64,000 nucleotides of DNA from Deltaproteobacteria bacterium (GTDB taxonomy: Bacteria > Desulfobacterota > Desulfobacteria > Desulfobacterales > Desulfosarcinaceae). Below, one piece after another: positions 51,627 to 60,275 of this stretch (position 1 is the stretch's first letter; every line of letters begins with the position of its first letter). Under the pieces are notes generated by a model. The model was not told where the DNA came from and did not search any database. It saw nothing but the letters and a program-made list of their open reading frames with translations. The stretch lies in contig JAKALP010000012.1 of the NCBI GenBank assembly GCA_021824175.1, positions 108,185-172,184 of the forward strand. Reading direction: 5' to 3'. A program made the translations under genes and the position numbers.

Positions 51627-53192
51627 TCACTGGATTGTTTGGGCAAGCGCCTGTTCCAGAACATCACGGAGCTTTTCAATGGTATAGGGCTTTTGCAGAA
51701 AATCGACAAACTCGCGCCCCTTGAAGGATTGAACCACCTCTTTTTCCGCGTAACCGCTGGAGAGGATCACTCGCACCTTGCGGATGTTATGAAGCTCATC
51801 AAAGGTTTCCATGCCGTTTAATTCCGGCATGGTGTAGTCGAGGATCACCACATCGATGGCCTCTTTGTGCTTCCTGTACAAGGCGATGCCCTGGGGGCCA
51901 TTGGGGGCCGTCAGAACGCTATAACCAAGCAGTTTCAACATCTCCGAGCTGACATCGCGCACATTGGGATCATCATCAATCAGCAGCACCTGAATATTGG
52001 CGGATGCAGACTTGTCTTTTGAACTTTTTGATTTGGCTTTTTCATCTTCTGCGGGCATGGCCGGCAGCAAAACCCGAATGGTGGTTCCCCGGCCCGGTTC
52101 GCTGTCGACCCGGATGGTGCCGCCATGGCTGCGCACAATGCCCAGTACGGCCGCCAGGCCCAAACCACGCCCCACAAATTTGGTCGTGAAAAAGGGATCG
52201 AAGATCTTTTCACGAGTCTGTGCATCCATGCCCTGGCCGGTATCCGCCACTTCCAGGAAGACATACTGACCTTCAGGCAGATGGTTGTTAAAGTGGCACT
52301 GACTTAGATAATCCCGGTCGCAGAACATGACGCCGATGGTGATCGAAATTTCTCCTTTGCGGTCGCTGATGGATTCCGCGGCATTGGAGACCAGATTGAT
52401 GACAATCTGCTTCATCTGGCTGGCATCGGCCATGACGGGTGGGATGTCGGCATCGAAAATGTAGCGAAGAATTATCTTCTTGGAAACGCTTGCTTCGAGC
52501 ATTTGTGTCATTTCACCTACGATCGTGGGCAGATCATAGCGCGCCACCATCATGCTGCCCTTGCCGGAGTAGGCCAGCATCTGGCGGCAAAGCTCGGCCG
52601 CGCGCTTGGAGGCGAGCGCGATCTCTTCTACATAACGCCGCACCGGCGAATTGGGAGGCAGCGAAATCATGGTCAGATCAGCGTTTCCCAGGATGGCCAT
52701 CAGAAGATTGTTAAAGTCGTGGGCGATGCCGCCGGCCAGGACCCCGAGGCTTTCCAATTTCTGAACCTCTTGCATTTGGGCTTCCATCCGGTTGCGTTCT
52801 GCTTCCCGGCGCCGGTGCTCTGTTAAATCGCGGGTAAAGGCGCAGTGATACTCTTTGCCTTCGAAATGGACGTGGTTCACCCGGATCTCCACTGGGAAGA
52901 TTCGGCCGTCCTTGGTCTTGTGAGAAGACTCGTAGGTGTGGCTGCCCTTGATTTGGATCGAGGCCCAGTGGTCCAACCAGCGTTCCTGGGTCAATTCCGG
53001 CTGGATGTCATGTATTGTCATGTCCAGCAGTTCCTTGCCGCTGAATCCCAACGAACGGCAAGCCGCGTAGTTGACATAGATCAGCCGGCCATCCGCCCCG
53101 ATCCAAAAAGCGGGCTCGGCGCTGTGATCAATGGTGTAGCGGATTAATTCGATGCGTTTGAGGTCGCTCTCGCCCTGTTTGGATTTGGTCAT
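51627..53192 (-). CDS. Hybrid sensor kinase: PAS, HisKA/HATPase and receiver
   Basis: A 521-residue cytosolic hybrid kinase. PAS (12-130) with FWIGADGRLIYVNYAACRSLG and a PAC ending FTRDLTEHRRRE. Kinase with the H-box GVLAGGIAHDFNNLLMAILG, N-box LVSNAAESI, G1 EVADTGQGMD and G2 GRGLGLAAVLGIV. C-terminal receiver (about 395-515) with DDDPNV, Asp in VVILDYTMPELNG and Lys in LQKPYTIEKL. No membrane segment. It probably governs the two genes downstream or a distant output via phosphorelay. Confidence 0.94.
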   Translation of the reverse strand: MTKSKQGESDLKRIELIRYTIDHSAEPAFWIGADGRLIYVNYAACRSLGFSGKELLDMTIHDIQPELTQERWLDHWASIQIKGSHTYESSHKTKDGRIFPVEIRVNHVHFEGKEYHCAFTRDLTEHRRREAERNRMEAQMQEVQKLESLGVLAGGIAHDFNNLLMAILGNADLTMISLPPNSPVRRYVEEIALASKRAAELCRQMLAYSGKGSMMVARYDLPTIVGEMTQMLEASVSKKIILRYIFDADIPPVMADASQMKQIVINLVSNAAESISDRKGEISITIGVMFCDRDYLSQCHFNNHLPEGQYVFLEVADTGQGMDAQTREKIFDPFFTTKFVGRGLGLAAVLGIVRSHGGTIRVDSEPGRGTTIRVLLPAMPAEDEKAKSKSSKDKSASANIQVLLIDDDPNVRDVSSEMLKLLGYSVLTAPNGPQGIALYRKHKEAIDVVILDYTMPELNGMETFDELHNIRKVRVILSSGYAEKEVVQSFKGREFVDFLQKPYTIEKLRDVLEQALAQTIQ

Positions 53193-53407
53193 ACCTTGGC
53201 CTTCTGTATCACCTTTGTCCAGGGCCGCGGCCGGCTCGACCTATTGAGCGGTAGGGAGAAGCCTTGGCCCTAACTGTTTGGTTTTGCAATTATATCTGTG
53301 GGATGGGCAAAACAACGGGAATTTTGGACGCCAAGGCATCTTGAGCAATACAAATCCACATAAGCATAATTTGCCTTTAAAATCAAGATATCAGGAGGCA
53401 GTGTGTG

Positions 53408-53531
53408 CGAGTCAAGAGTGTTGCACACCGGTGTCTTCCCAAATCGTACTCGTACGCGTACTCGTACTCGAATGATTTTAAAAATTTTTCGAGTACGCGT
53501 ACGAACACCTGTACGATGCAACACTCCTGAC
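53408..53531. repeat. TCGTAC hexamer hairpin element, copy 5, within a larger hairpin
   Basis: Outer arms GTCAAGAGTGTTGCA and TGCAACACTCCTGAC pair and are unique to this copy. Within them TCGTACTCGTACGCGTAC units and their complements flank TTTTAAAAATTTTT. It lies between the hybrid kinase gene and the divergent MarR gene. Confidence 0.8.
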
Positions 53532-53635
53532 TTACACACGGTGGCAGTCGGAGATTGGCGATCCCCATCGGGAATAATTGTCGCCGGCAAAAAAAATGGC
53601 TTGACGCGAACGAAAAAGAGAGTATAGTTCACATC

Positions 53636-54121
53636 ATGAACAAAAAAAACGAAAATGCCAGCCCGGTCGTTCCCGCCAATCAGGTCGAACAGTTCCGACG
53701 CCTCATTCTCAGGCTTTTTCAATGTTGCCAGGAGCGCATGCAATATCAGTGCGAGCGCTTCGGACTGCCCGACGCTGAAATTCGTTGCCTGCTGCTCTTT
53801 GGGGAGGAGCGCTATTTGACCGCCAAGGGCATTGCCCACAAGCTCAACGTGGTCAAAAGCCGGGTTACGAAACTCGTTGATGGCTTGATCCGCAAGGGGA
53901 TCATCCAGAAAGTACAGGATCCGGGGGATTCCCGCGTGGTCCTGCTCAGTCTCACGCCCAAGGGGCAGGCGACTCTCAAGGAAATAAATGGATTCATGCT
54001 GGACATGCATTCCCAGGTGCTGACCATGATTCATCCGGATCAGCGCAGCGGAATGATGAATCATCTCGAGTTGCTCAGAATTTCCATGGAAGCGGTGAAT
54101 GAGCGCATCGATCAAACCTAG
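53636..54121 (+). CDS. MarR-family transcriptional regulator
   Basis: A 161-residue winged-helix regulator. The HTH lies in YLTAKGIAHKLNVVKSRVTKL and the wing in DPGDSRVVLLSLTPKGQAT, both classical MarR. The start ATG at 53636 begins MNKKNENASPVVPAN. It is directly upstream of the DsrE2-TusA-DsrMK-like genes in the same direction and is the likely local regulator. Confidence 0.92.
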   Translation: MNKKNENASPVVPANQVEQFRRLILRLFQCCQERMQYQCERFGLPDAEIRCLLLFGEERYLTAKGIAHKLNVVKSRVTKLVDGLIRKGIIQKVQDPGDSRVVLLSLTPKGQATLKEINGFMLDMHSQVLTMIHPDQRSGMMNHLELLRISMEAVNERIDQT

Positions 54122-54290
54122 TGCGGTGAGGGCTCCTTGCTTTGGTTTCTTTGATGGTGTGGCATGCATGAACAGGCAAAAAAATTTGCGGTAATGGTAC
54201 ATAGCATAAACTTTATTGTTGTTAGTTTTTATTTAAATGGCTAATATTATATAATTAATAATGTACAGAGCATCAAACACGGAGGGATTC

Positions 54291-54836
54291 ATGGAAAACC
54301 TGGAGAAACAACTCGTCGAATTGCAGACACGCCTGCAAGCCCTGGAAACCAAGGCGCCATCCAATAAATTATCCATGGTGGTTTTCAGCGGCGACATGGA
54401 CAAAGTATTGGCCTCTTTTGTGATCGCCACGGGCGCGGCAGCCATGGGCATGGAGGTGGTGATGTTTTTCACCTTCTGGGGCACGCCCATTTTGCGGGAC
54501 AAAGGCAAATCGGTCGGCGGCAAGGATACCATGGGCAAGATGTTCGGCGCCATGCTGCCCAAGGGGACCTGTGAAGTCAAACTGTCCAAAATGAACATGG
54601 GCGGTCTGGGCACGGCCATGATGAAATCCCTGATGAAGAAAAAAAATGTGGCCAGCCTGGAGCAGATGTTGGAGATGTCCGATGAACTGGGCGTGCGCAT
54701 CTTTGTGTGTGAGATGTCCATGGATCTGATGGGATTCAAGCGCGAAGAAATCATCAACTACCAGAATCTGAGCTACTGCGGGGTGGCCAAGTTCCTGGAA
54801 GAGGCCAATGACAGCCGCATTCAGCTGTTCATTTGA
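54291..54836 (+). CDS. DsrE2-type sulfur-carrier/peroxiredoxin-like membrane-associated protein
   Basis: A 181-residue DsrE/DsrF-superfamily protein with an N-terminal coiled coil (ENLEKQLVELQTRLQALE), the strand MVVFSGDMDKVLASFVIA, hydrophobic AAAMGMEVVMFFTFWGTPIL, and cysteines in IFVCEMSMDLMG and LSYCGVAKF. DsrE2 proteins pass persulfide sulfur to or from TusA. Start after GGAGGG. The TusA gene is 259 bp downstream. Confidence 0.88.
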   Translation: MENLEKQLVELQTRLQALETKAPSNKLSMVVFSGDMDKVLASFVIATGAAAMGMEVVMFFTFWGTPILRDKGKSVGGKDTMGKMFGAMLPKGTCEVKLSKMNMGGLGTAMMKSLMKKKNVASLEQMLEMSDELGVRIFVCEMSMDLMGFKREEIINYQNLSYCGVAKFLEEANDSRIQLFI

Positions 54837-54951
54837 TGCTGATCGGTTTTAAATGCAGCCAGAGGGTTATAGACGATTGCTTGGAAGAAATGAGCAACTA
54901 TTTCAGTTAACCAATTAACCGAGGAGTCGGGGAGTTTCTCGAACAAATGGG

Positions 54952-55027
54952 CGTCATTCCCGCGAAAGCGGGAATCCAGTTTTCTTGAATGCTATCCCGC
55001 TGGATGCCCGCCTGCGCGGGCATGACG
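54952..55027. repeat. CGTCATTCCCGCG-type dispersed hairpin pair
   Basis: CGTCATTCCCGCG..CGCGGGAATCCAG at the left and TGGATGCCCGCC..GCGCGGGCATGACG at the right form nested inverted arms. This well-known proteobacterial repeat often sits between genes. A half copy is seen near 15160-15180. Confidence 0.7.
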
Positions 55028-55053
55028 GAAGAAACACCCCGGGCTCTGAATTA

Positions 55054-55077
55054 ACCAATCAACCAATCAACGAACAC
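55054..55077 (+). repeat. Octamer tract ACCAATCA
   Basis: Two to three units (ACCAATCA, ACCAATCA, ACGAACAC) just upstream of the tusA RBS, the same location as the larger array before the PspA-like gene at 15206. Confidence 0.6.
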
Positions 55078-55095
55078 CCCAAACAGGAGGATACC

Positions 55096-55338
55096 ATGAG
55101 CGAAGAAATCAAAGCCGACAAAGTGATGGATTTAAAAGGCCTGGCCTGCCCCATGCCCATCGTCAAAATCAGCAAAGGCATCAAAGAAGTCCAAGTAGGA
55201 CAAGTGGTGGAAGCAATTACCACCGATCCCGGTTCCCTGGCCGATTTTCCCGCCTGGGCGCGCACCAGCGGCAACGAAATTCTCAAGACCGAGCAGAACG
55301 GCAAGGAAATCAAATTTTTTGTACGGCGCAAAGCCTGA
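55096..55338 (+). CDS. tusA: TusA-family sulfurtransferase
   Basis: An 80-residue sulfur-carrier protein with the CPxP signature LKGLACPMPIVKISKGIK (active Cys18). The rest (VEAITTDPGSLADFPAWART) follows the family's beta-alpha pattern. It accepts persulfide sulfur and delivers it to Dsr- or Hdr-type systems. Strong RBS CAGGAGG. Between DsrE2 and the DsrM/K-like pair, suggesting a sulfur relay. Confidence 0.95.
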   Translation: MSEEIKADKVMDLKGLACPMPIVKISKGIKEVQVGQVVEAITTDPGSLADFPAWARTSGNEILKTEQNGKEIKFFVRRKA

Positions 55339-55413
55339 TTACGATTCAATGGCGGTTCACTCCCGGGAGCCATCTAAATTCAACGGGAGTGGACCGCAAC
55401 CTTGGAGGTGTGC

Positions 55414-56124
55414 GTGGAAACCGTATACTACATTGTCTTCGTCCCCATGGTTTACCTGGCCGCGGCCGTGTTCTTCTTCGGCATCGCCGTTCGCCTGGCG
55501 GGGATATTGAGGGCGCCGCGAAATGCGACCTCACTGCAAATCTACCCGGAGAAAAAGCCTCGCTGGCTGCTGGCGCTGTATGACACCTTCTTCTTCCCCA
55601 CGGTCCGCCGTCACAAGCCGCTTTTATGGGTCTTTCTGATCGTGTTCCATATTGGTCTTCTATTGCTGCTCATCGGACACATCGAGCTTTTGGGCGATTT
55701 CGCGATATTTCAAATCATTCCCCACGAGGTGTTTATCGGTAAAGGATTGGTGGGCGTCGCAGTAATTATCTGCCTGCTCTATTTTCTCTTTCGCCGGTTC
55801 CATGGCGCGGTCCGCGAGTTGTCCGTTCCCGAAGATTATTTGCTGCTGATCTTGTTGCTGTTGACCGCCCTGTTTGGCAGCCAGATGGATTGGGCGCGGA
55901 CCTGGTATGGTTACCAGGAATTGATGCCGTCGGATTACCGTGAATATCTGCTCAGCCTGATCGCCTTGCACCCCAAAGTCCCCTATACCATGATGTCGAC
56001 CGGCCACGCTTTCATGATGGTGCTGCATGTGTTCTGCGCCAATCTGTTTCTGATGGTCTTCCCCTTCAGCCAGTTGATGCACGCCATATTCGCATTGCCA
56101 ATGAATAAATTGAGAAGAGGTTAG
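55414..56124 (+). CDS. NarI/DsrM-like membrane cytochrome b subunit
   Basis: A 236-residue membrane protein with five or six helices and His residues in helices for b haems (WVFLIVFHIGLLLLLIGH, STGHAFMMVLHVFCANLFLM). It belongs to the nitrate-reductase gamma/DsrM superfamily that takes electrons from quinol. GTG at 55414 is favoured because GGAGGTG precedes it; an upstream TTG would overlap that RBS. It is coupled to the HdrD/DsrK-like gene (2-bp gap). Confidence 0.9.
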   Translation: METVYYIVFVPMVYLAAAVFFFGIAVRLAGILRAPRNATSLQIYPEKKPRWLLALYDTFFFPTVRRHKPLLWVFLIVFHIGLLLLLIGHIELLGDFAIFQIIPHEVFIGKGLVGVAVIICLLYFLFRRFHGAVRELSVPEDYLLLILLLLTALFGSQMDWARTWYGYQELMPSDYREYLLSLIALHPKVPYTMMSTGHAFMMVLHVFCANLFLMVFPFSQLMHAIFALPMNKLRRG

Positions 56125-56126
56125 CC

Positions 56127-57386
56127 ATGGATGAAACCACACGAAACGATCTGCTTAAACTTTTCAAAGGCAAACTCAACCGGGCCATGCGGTACTATTT
56201 GGAGACGTGCACCCGTTGCGGCGTCTGTACCGAGGCATGCCATGTGCATGCTTCCATGGGCCAAACCCGCTACATCTCGGCCTACCGCCATGAATTTGTG
56301 CGGCGGTTGTATAAGAAGTACTTCAAGGCCCGCGGCAAATTCTGGCCTTCGGTGGGCGAAGCCAAGGAGCTCAACGATGTCACGATGCAGGAGCTGGCCG
56401 AAGTGGCCTATTCATGCACCGGCTGCCGGCGCTGCGTGGTGTACTGCCCATTCGGCATCGATACCCAGATGATCATGTCCATTGCCAAACTGTTACTGGT
56501 GGGCGCTGGCACCGAGCCTGAAATTCTCACCCTGCTGGCCGATACTTCCATTGAAAAGGGCAAATCCCTGGAGATCTTTAAAGATAACTTCCTCGAAGGG
56601 ATCAAACGGCTGGAAGATGAAGTAGTCCAGAAATGGCAAGCCGAGGCCGGCAAAACCGTGATCCCGGTGGATCGCCAGGGAGCTGACCTGCTCTACGTGG
56701 CCCTGGCCGGCGCCCATTCCATCATCCCGGCCGCCGCCGTATTCAATGCGGCTGGCGAAAATTGGACCCTGAGTTTCTTTGAGGCCGTCAATTTTGGCGC
56801 CTTCGTAGGCGACCCCACCCGGACCCAGCTCATTCTGGATCGCATCATCAATGAAGCCAAACGGCTCAAAGTCAAAGAAGTGTGCATCTGCGAATGCGGC
56901 ACCGCCTTCCGGGTAATGAAGCAGCTTAGCGGCAAACAGCCTTTCAAAGTCTCCTCGATAACCGAAGTGCATGCCCGCTATCTGCGCGAAGGCCGCATCC
57001 GGCTGGATAAATCAAAGGTGACGCAATCGGTGACCTATCACGATCCCTGCCAGATTGCCCGCAACGGCGGCGTCATCGACGAGGCACGCTATATCCTGCG
57101 GCACCTGGTGAGCGACTTCCGGGAAATGACCAAGGAACCGCGCTATAACTGGTGCTGCGGCGGAGGTGGCGGGCTGGTGGCCCTGGGAGAAGAGACTTTG
57201 GATTTCCGCATGAAGTCTTCGCGGGTCAAGGCCGACCAGGTCAAGGCCACAGGGGCCACCTTGCTGGCCACGGCCTGTGAGAATTGCCATACCCAATTGA
57301 GCAACCTCAACGACCATTACAAGATGGGGGTGGATGTAAGATTTCTTTCTTCCATGGTGGCCGATGCACTGATCCCGGTGGCTTGA
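56127..57386 (+). CDS. HdrD/DsrK-like iron-sulfur oxidoreductase
   Basis: A 419-residue cytosolic Fe-S protein. Two 4Fe-4S motifs, CTRCGVCTEACHVH (about residue 29) and CTGCRRCVVYCPFG (about 93), are followed by the CCG-domain region: CICECGTAFR, then YHDPCQIARN, WCCGGGGGLVAL and CENCHTQL. In DsrK/HdrD the CCG domains bind a noncubane [4Fe-4S] that handles disulfides or persulfides. With the NarI/DsrM-like partner it should link the quinone pool to a thiol or sulfur carrier, presumably TusA/DsrE2 (inference). Confidence 0.92.
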   Translation: MDETTRNDLLKLFKGKLNRAMRYYLETCTRCGVCTEACHVHASMGQTRYISAYRHEFVRRLYKKYFKARGKFWPSVGEAKELNDVTMQELAEVAYSCTGCRRCVVYCPFGIDTQMIMSIAKLLLVGAGTEPEILTLLADTSIEKGKSLEIFKDNFLEGIKRLEDEVVQKWQAEAGKTVIPVDRQGADLLYVALAGAHSIIPAAAVFNAAGENWTLSFFEAVNFGAFVGDPTRTQLILDRIINEAKRLKVKEVCICECGTAFRVMKQLSGKQPFKVSSITEVHARYLREGRIRLDKSKVTQSVTYHDPCQIARNGGVIDEARYILRHLVSDFREMTKEPRYNWCCGGGGGLVALGEETLDFRMKSSRVKADQVKATGATLLATACENCHTQLSNLNDHYKMGVDVRFLSSMVADALIPVA

Positions 57387-57411
57387 CATAGTACACTCGC
57401 CCATAAATTTA

Positions 57412-57730
57412 CTACAAGCTATCTGAGGGGTCAGGGAGTTTTTTGGTAGCGTCTGATGCGATTTTTGGCACGGCCAAAGGCGTTGGGCCTCAGCGGCGGT
57501 TGGACCCAATTGCATCGGAATGTTTAGCGCCGCTTTTGCGCGCGGAGGAATGGCTGCCCACACTGTTTGAGCCGCAGGCGAGTTTGTGGGCAGCCCGCAG
57601 CGCACAATTAGCGGCGCTTGACATGCAGATGCAGGGGCCAACCGCCGCTGAGGCCCAACGCCGGCAGGCAGCACTGCGAGCTGTTAGGGGAGTCTTGAAA
57701 AAACTCCCCGACCCCTCAGATAGCTTGTAG
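57412..57730. mobile_element. 319-bp nested inverted-repeat element (MITE-like)
   Basis: Terminal inverted repeats of 33 bp (57412-57444 and 57698-57730, one mismatch; start CTACAAGCTATCTGAGGGG) bound the unit. Inside lie a second perfect pair of 25 bp (57479-57503 and 57638-57662; GGCGTTGGGCCTCAGCGG at its start) and a third of 11 bp (GGCTGCCCACA, 57552-57562 with 57585-57595). The whole can fold as one long segmented hairpin. No transposase is encoded; a 95-residue frame inside has no family. It is located between dsrK-like and porin genes. Confidence 0.8.
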
Positions 57731-57859
57731 ATGTTGGCCAACACGACATTGAAAAAGCTTCCGGCTGATCGTCCAAAGATTGGAACAGAGCCCGTCGGCT
57801 CTATTTTAATACCGCATAGTTAGGCTGAAGAAATTCAACAAAGAAAAAAGGAGGAGTCT

Positions 57860-59113
57860 ATGAGGAGAATTGTAATTGGTTTGTCTTCGGTCGTCTTGAT
57901 GTTGTGCTTGGCAGCCCCACTCTATGCGACCAATGGGGATAATCTCATCGGAGTGGGGCCGGTCTCACGATCCATGGGCGGCGTGGGCATCGCCAGCCCC
58001 CAAGATGCCATCAGCGCGGTCTTTGCCAATCCATCGGCCATGTGCTTTGCGCCCTATTGCCCATCGTCCCAGTTTGATTTCGCGGGCACTTTGTTCATGC
58101 CAAAAGTCAAAGCCAGCGTCACCAATGGGGCCAACACGGCCTCGGCCGACAGCGAAGAGAATGTGTATGCCATACCGGCCATTGGCTTTTCGGTGCCCAT
58201 CGAATCAGGCCCCCAGAGCTGGCGCTTCGGCCTGTCGGCCTATGGCGTCACCGGTCTGGGCGTGGACTACCGCGGCACGGCCATTGACGATGCCACCATC
58301 GCGGGTATTCTCCCAGGCGTCAGCGGTGAGTATACTTCCCTGCAGATCATGAAATTCGCGCCGGCCGTGGCTTTCCAGCCCAATTCCAAGTGGTCGGTGG
58401 GCGCGGCCGTGCATGTGGATTACGGCATTCTGGACCTGCGCTCCGGTTCCTCGGCCGGCTATGCCTTGGGATTTCAACCGGGCGTGACCTATACACCGAC
58501 CGCCAACTGGACTTTTGGCGCGGTCTATGTAACTCCCCAGAAGATTACTCACAAAAATATCAGCGATTTTGACCAGGACGGTCATCTGGACGACCTGGAT
58601 CTGGAATCGCCCCAGCAACTGGGCCTGGGCGCGGCCTACACCTTTACTCCGCTCCATTTACAAGTGGAAGCGGACCTCAAGTGGATCAATTGGTCCAACG
58701 CGGCCGGCTACCGGGATTTTGACTGGTCGGATCAATGGGTCTATGCCCTGGGTGCCCAATACAGCGCCACCCAAAACCTCAAGGTGCGCGTCGGGTATAA
58801 TTATGCCGCCAACCCGGTCAAGGAACACAATGGATTTACCGGATATCAATTAACCTCGGTGCAGGGCAAGAACATGCCCAGGTACTACTATGAAACATTC
58901 AGAATCATCGGCTTTCCGGCCGTGGCCGAGCAACACATCACCCTGGGGGTCGGATACCAATTCGGCCAGAATCTGATTCTGGATCTGGGTTACATGTACG
59001 CCTTTGAAAACACCATCCGCGAAACCGGCACCAATGTGATCGGCCAGCAGAGCAGCCTGCAGTCCACCTTGAGCGAGTCGAGCATTGATTTTGGATTGAC
59101 CTGGCGGTTTTAA
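57860..59113 (+). CDS. OmpP1/FadL/TodX-family outer-membrane transporter
   Basis: A 417-residue outer-membrane barrel. Signal peptide ends LYA; the mature protein starts TNGDNLIGVGPVSRSMGGVG, the usual FadL hatch region (SRSMGGVGIASPQDAISAVF). Repeated amphipathic strands and a terminal aromatic residue (IDFGLTWRF) fit barrel insertion. Family members import long-chain fatty acids or aromatic hydrocarbons. RBS AAAGGAGGAG. Monocistronic; terminator at 59161. Confidence 0.92.
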   Translation: MRRIVIGLSSVVLMLCLAAPLYATNGDNLIGVGPVSRSMGGVGIASPQDAISAVFANPSAMCFAPYCPSSQFDFAGTLFMPKVKASVTNGANTASADSEENVYAIPAIGFSVPIESGPQSWRFGLSAYGVTGLGVDYRGTAIDDATIAGILPGVSGEYTSLQIMKFAPAVAFQPNSKWSVGAAVHVDYGILDLRSGSSAGYALGFQPGVTYTPTANWTFGAVYVTPQKITHKNISDFDQDGHLDDLDLESPQQLGLGAAYTFTPLHLQVEADLKWINWSNAAGYRDFDWSDQWVYALGAQYSATQNLKVRVGYNYAANPVKEHNGFTGYQLTSVQGKNMPRYYYETFRIIGFPAVAEQHITLGVGYQFGQNLILDLGYMYAFENTIRETGTNVIGQQSSLQSTLSESSIDFGLTWRF

Positions 59114-59160
59114 TCGCGGGTAGTAATTTCTACACATTTTTGCGGTCCACAAGCATTGCC

Positions 59161-59200
59161 GGGGTGAGGGGGCCTGTATCCAAGACAGCCTCCTCACCCC
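59161..59200. terminator. Bidirectional terminator hairpin
   Basis: GGGGTGAGG and CCTCACCCC plus an inner GGC/GCC and TGT/ACA pairing form a long hairpin between the convergent porin and SDR genes. There is no strong T tract on either side. Confidence 0.6.
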
Positions 59201-59302
59201 GCCTTTGCAAAGAGTTGATAATCCTTTCTTGTTTTCATTGATCACCTCCAGGGTGCTGTCCAAATGCATTATCGGTGACGACAAATTACGACTGCGCGTT
59301 GC

Positions 59303-60178
59303 TTACATGTTTCGCATAGCGATGTTTATGATTGTCTCCGTAGGGTTTTTAGGATTTTCCAACAGTAGCAGATTTTCAACCCTTAAACGAATAGCTTGTA
59401 TATATTCTTCGTCCGTGAGGATGTAGAACTTATCACTTTGAATGGCCTCAAACACTTGATCGGCCACATGGGAAGGGGATAGACCTGCCTTAACCGCGGC
59501 TTCCGCAAACTCTTTGACTGCCTTTTCCTTGGCAGATAGTTCCCTGGGGGCGTTTTGCAACTCTGCGGGCCGGTGTCGCTCTGTATAAATAATATTCGTG
59601 TTGACCAAACCAGGGCACAGTACAGCTACTTTGACAAGGGCGCCGCTTTGTTGGAGAGATAAATAGAGGCCTTCTGAGAGTGCGACCACGGCATGTTTGC
59701 TAACATAATAAGGCGTATTCGACCCATGATTCGCTATTAGGCCAGCAATGGAAGCGGTATTAACGATATAACATTCAGTATTTTGAGCCAACATAATAGG
59801 TGTAAAGACCTTGACCCCATGTATCACCCCCCACAAGTTGACACCAATCACCCACTCCCAATCATTGTATGTGGCCTGCCAAGGCGTGCTCCCGGCAGCG
59901 ACTCCCGCGTTATTGAAAAGTAGATGTACCGAGCCAAACTCATGAATTGTCTTTTCGGCAAGTCGCTCAATTTCGTGCCGCTTTGACACATCCGTCTTAA
60001 TTGCAGTTACGGTACCGCCGGCCTTCGCTAAAACACCGCTTGTCTTTGAAAGTTCTTCTTCATCAATATCCGCGAGCACAACTTTCATGCCTTCAAGCAA
60101 GCATCTTTCGGCTATTCCCCTGCCAATACCGCTTGCCGCGCCCGTTATTACTGCTACTTTGTTCTTAAACTCTTTCAC
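59303..60178 (-). CDS. Short-chain dehydrogenase/reductase
   Basis: A 291-residue SDR with the NAD(P)-binding TGAASGIGRGIAE, NNAGVA, catalytic Ser in VNTASIAGLI and YxxxK in YYVSKHAVVALS. The Asp of VLADIDEEEL at the end of strand 2 suggests NAD preference. The start GTG at 60178 follows GAGGAGG; an ATG further up adds 22 unlikely residues. Substrate unknown. The next gene upstream on this strand is a small membrane protein. Confidence 0.92.
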   Translation of the reverse strand: MKEFKNKVAVITGAASGIGRGIAERCLLEGMKVVLADIDEEELSKTSGVLAKAGGTVTAIKTDVSKRHEIERLAEKTIHEFGSVHLLFNNAGVAAGSTPWQATYNDWEWVIGVNLWGVIHGVKVFTPIMLAQNTECYIVNTASIAGLIANHGSNTPYYVSKHAVVALSEGLYLSLQQSGALVKVAVLCPGLVNTNIIYTERHRPAELQNAPRELSAKEKAVKEFAEAAVKAGLSPSHVADQVFEAIQSDKFYILTDEEYIQAIRLRVENLLLLENPKNPTETIINIAMRNM

Positions 60179-60275
60179 TCGATCCTCCTCATATGACACT
60201 GTTCGGGTTAAATCTATTTGTCTCCAACAAAGAGTTTGGGTCAAAAGATTATGTTGAGATAGCTTGTAGTCTATC

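Noticed and set aside
13212..53531. TCGTAC repeats as a CRISPR array
   Set aside because: The units are 6 bp without spacers, arranged as hairpins at scattered places; no cas genes.
57443..57730. 95-residue frame within the nested repeat
   Set aside because: It is made of the inverted arms, lacks an RBS and has a similar frame on the opposite strand.
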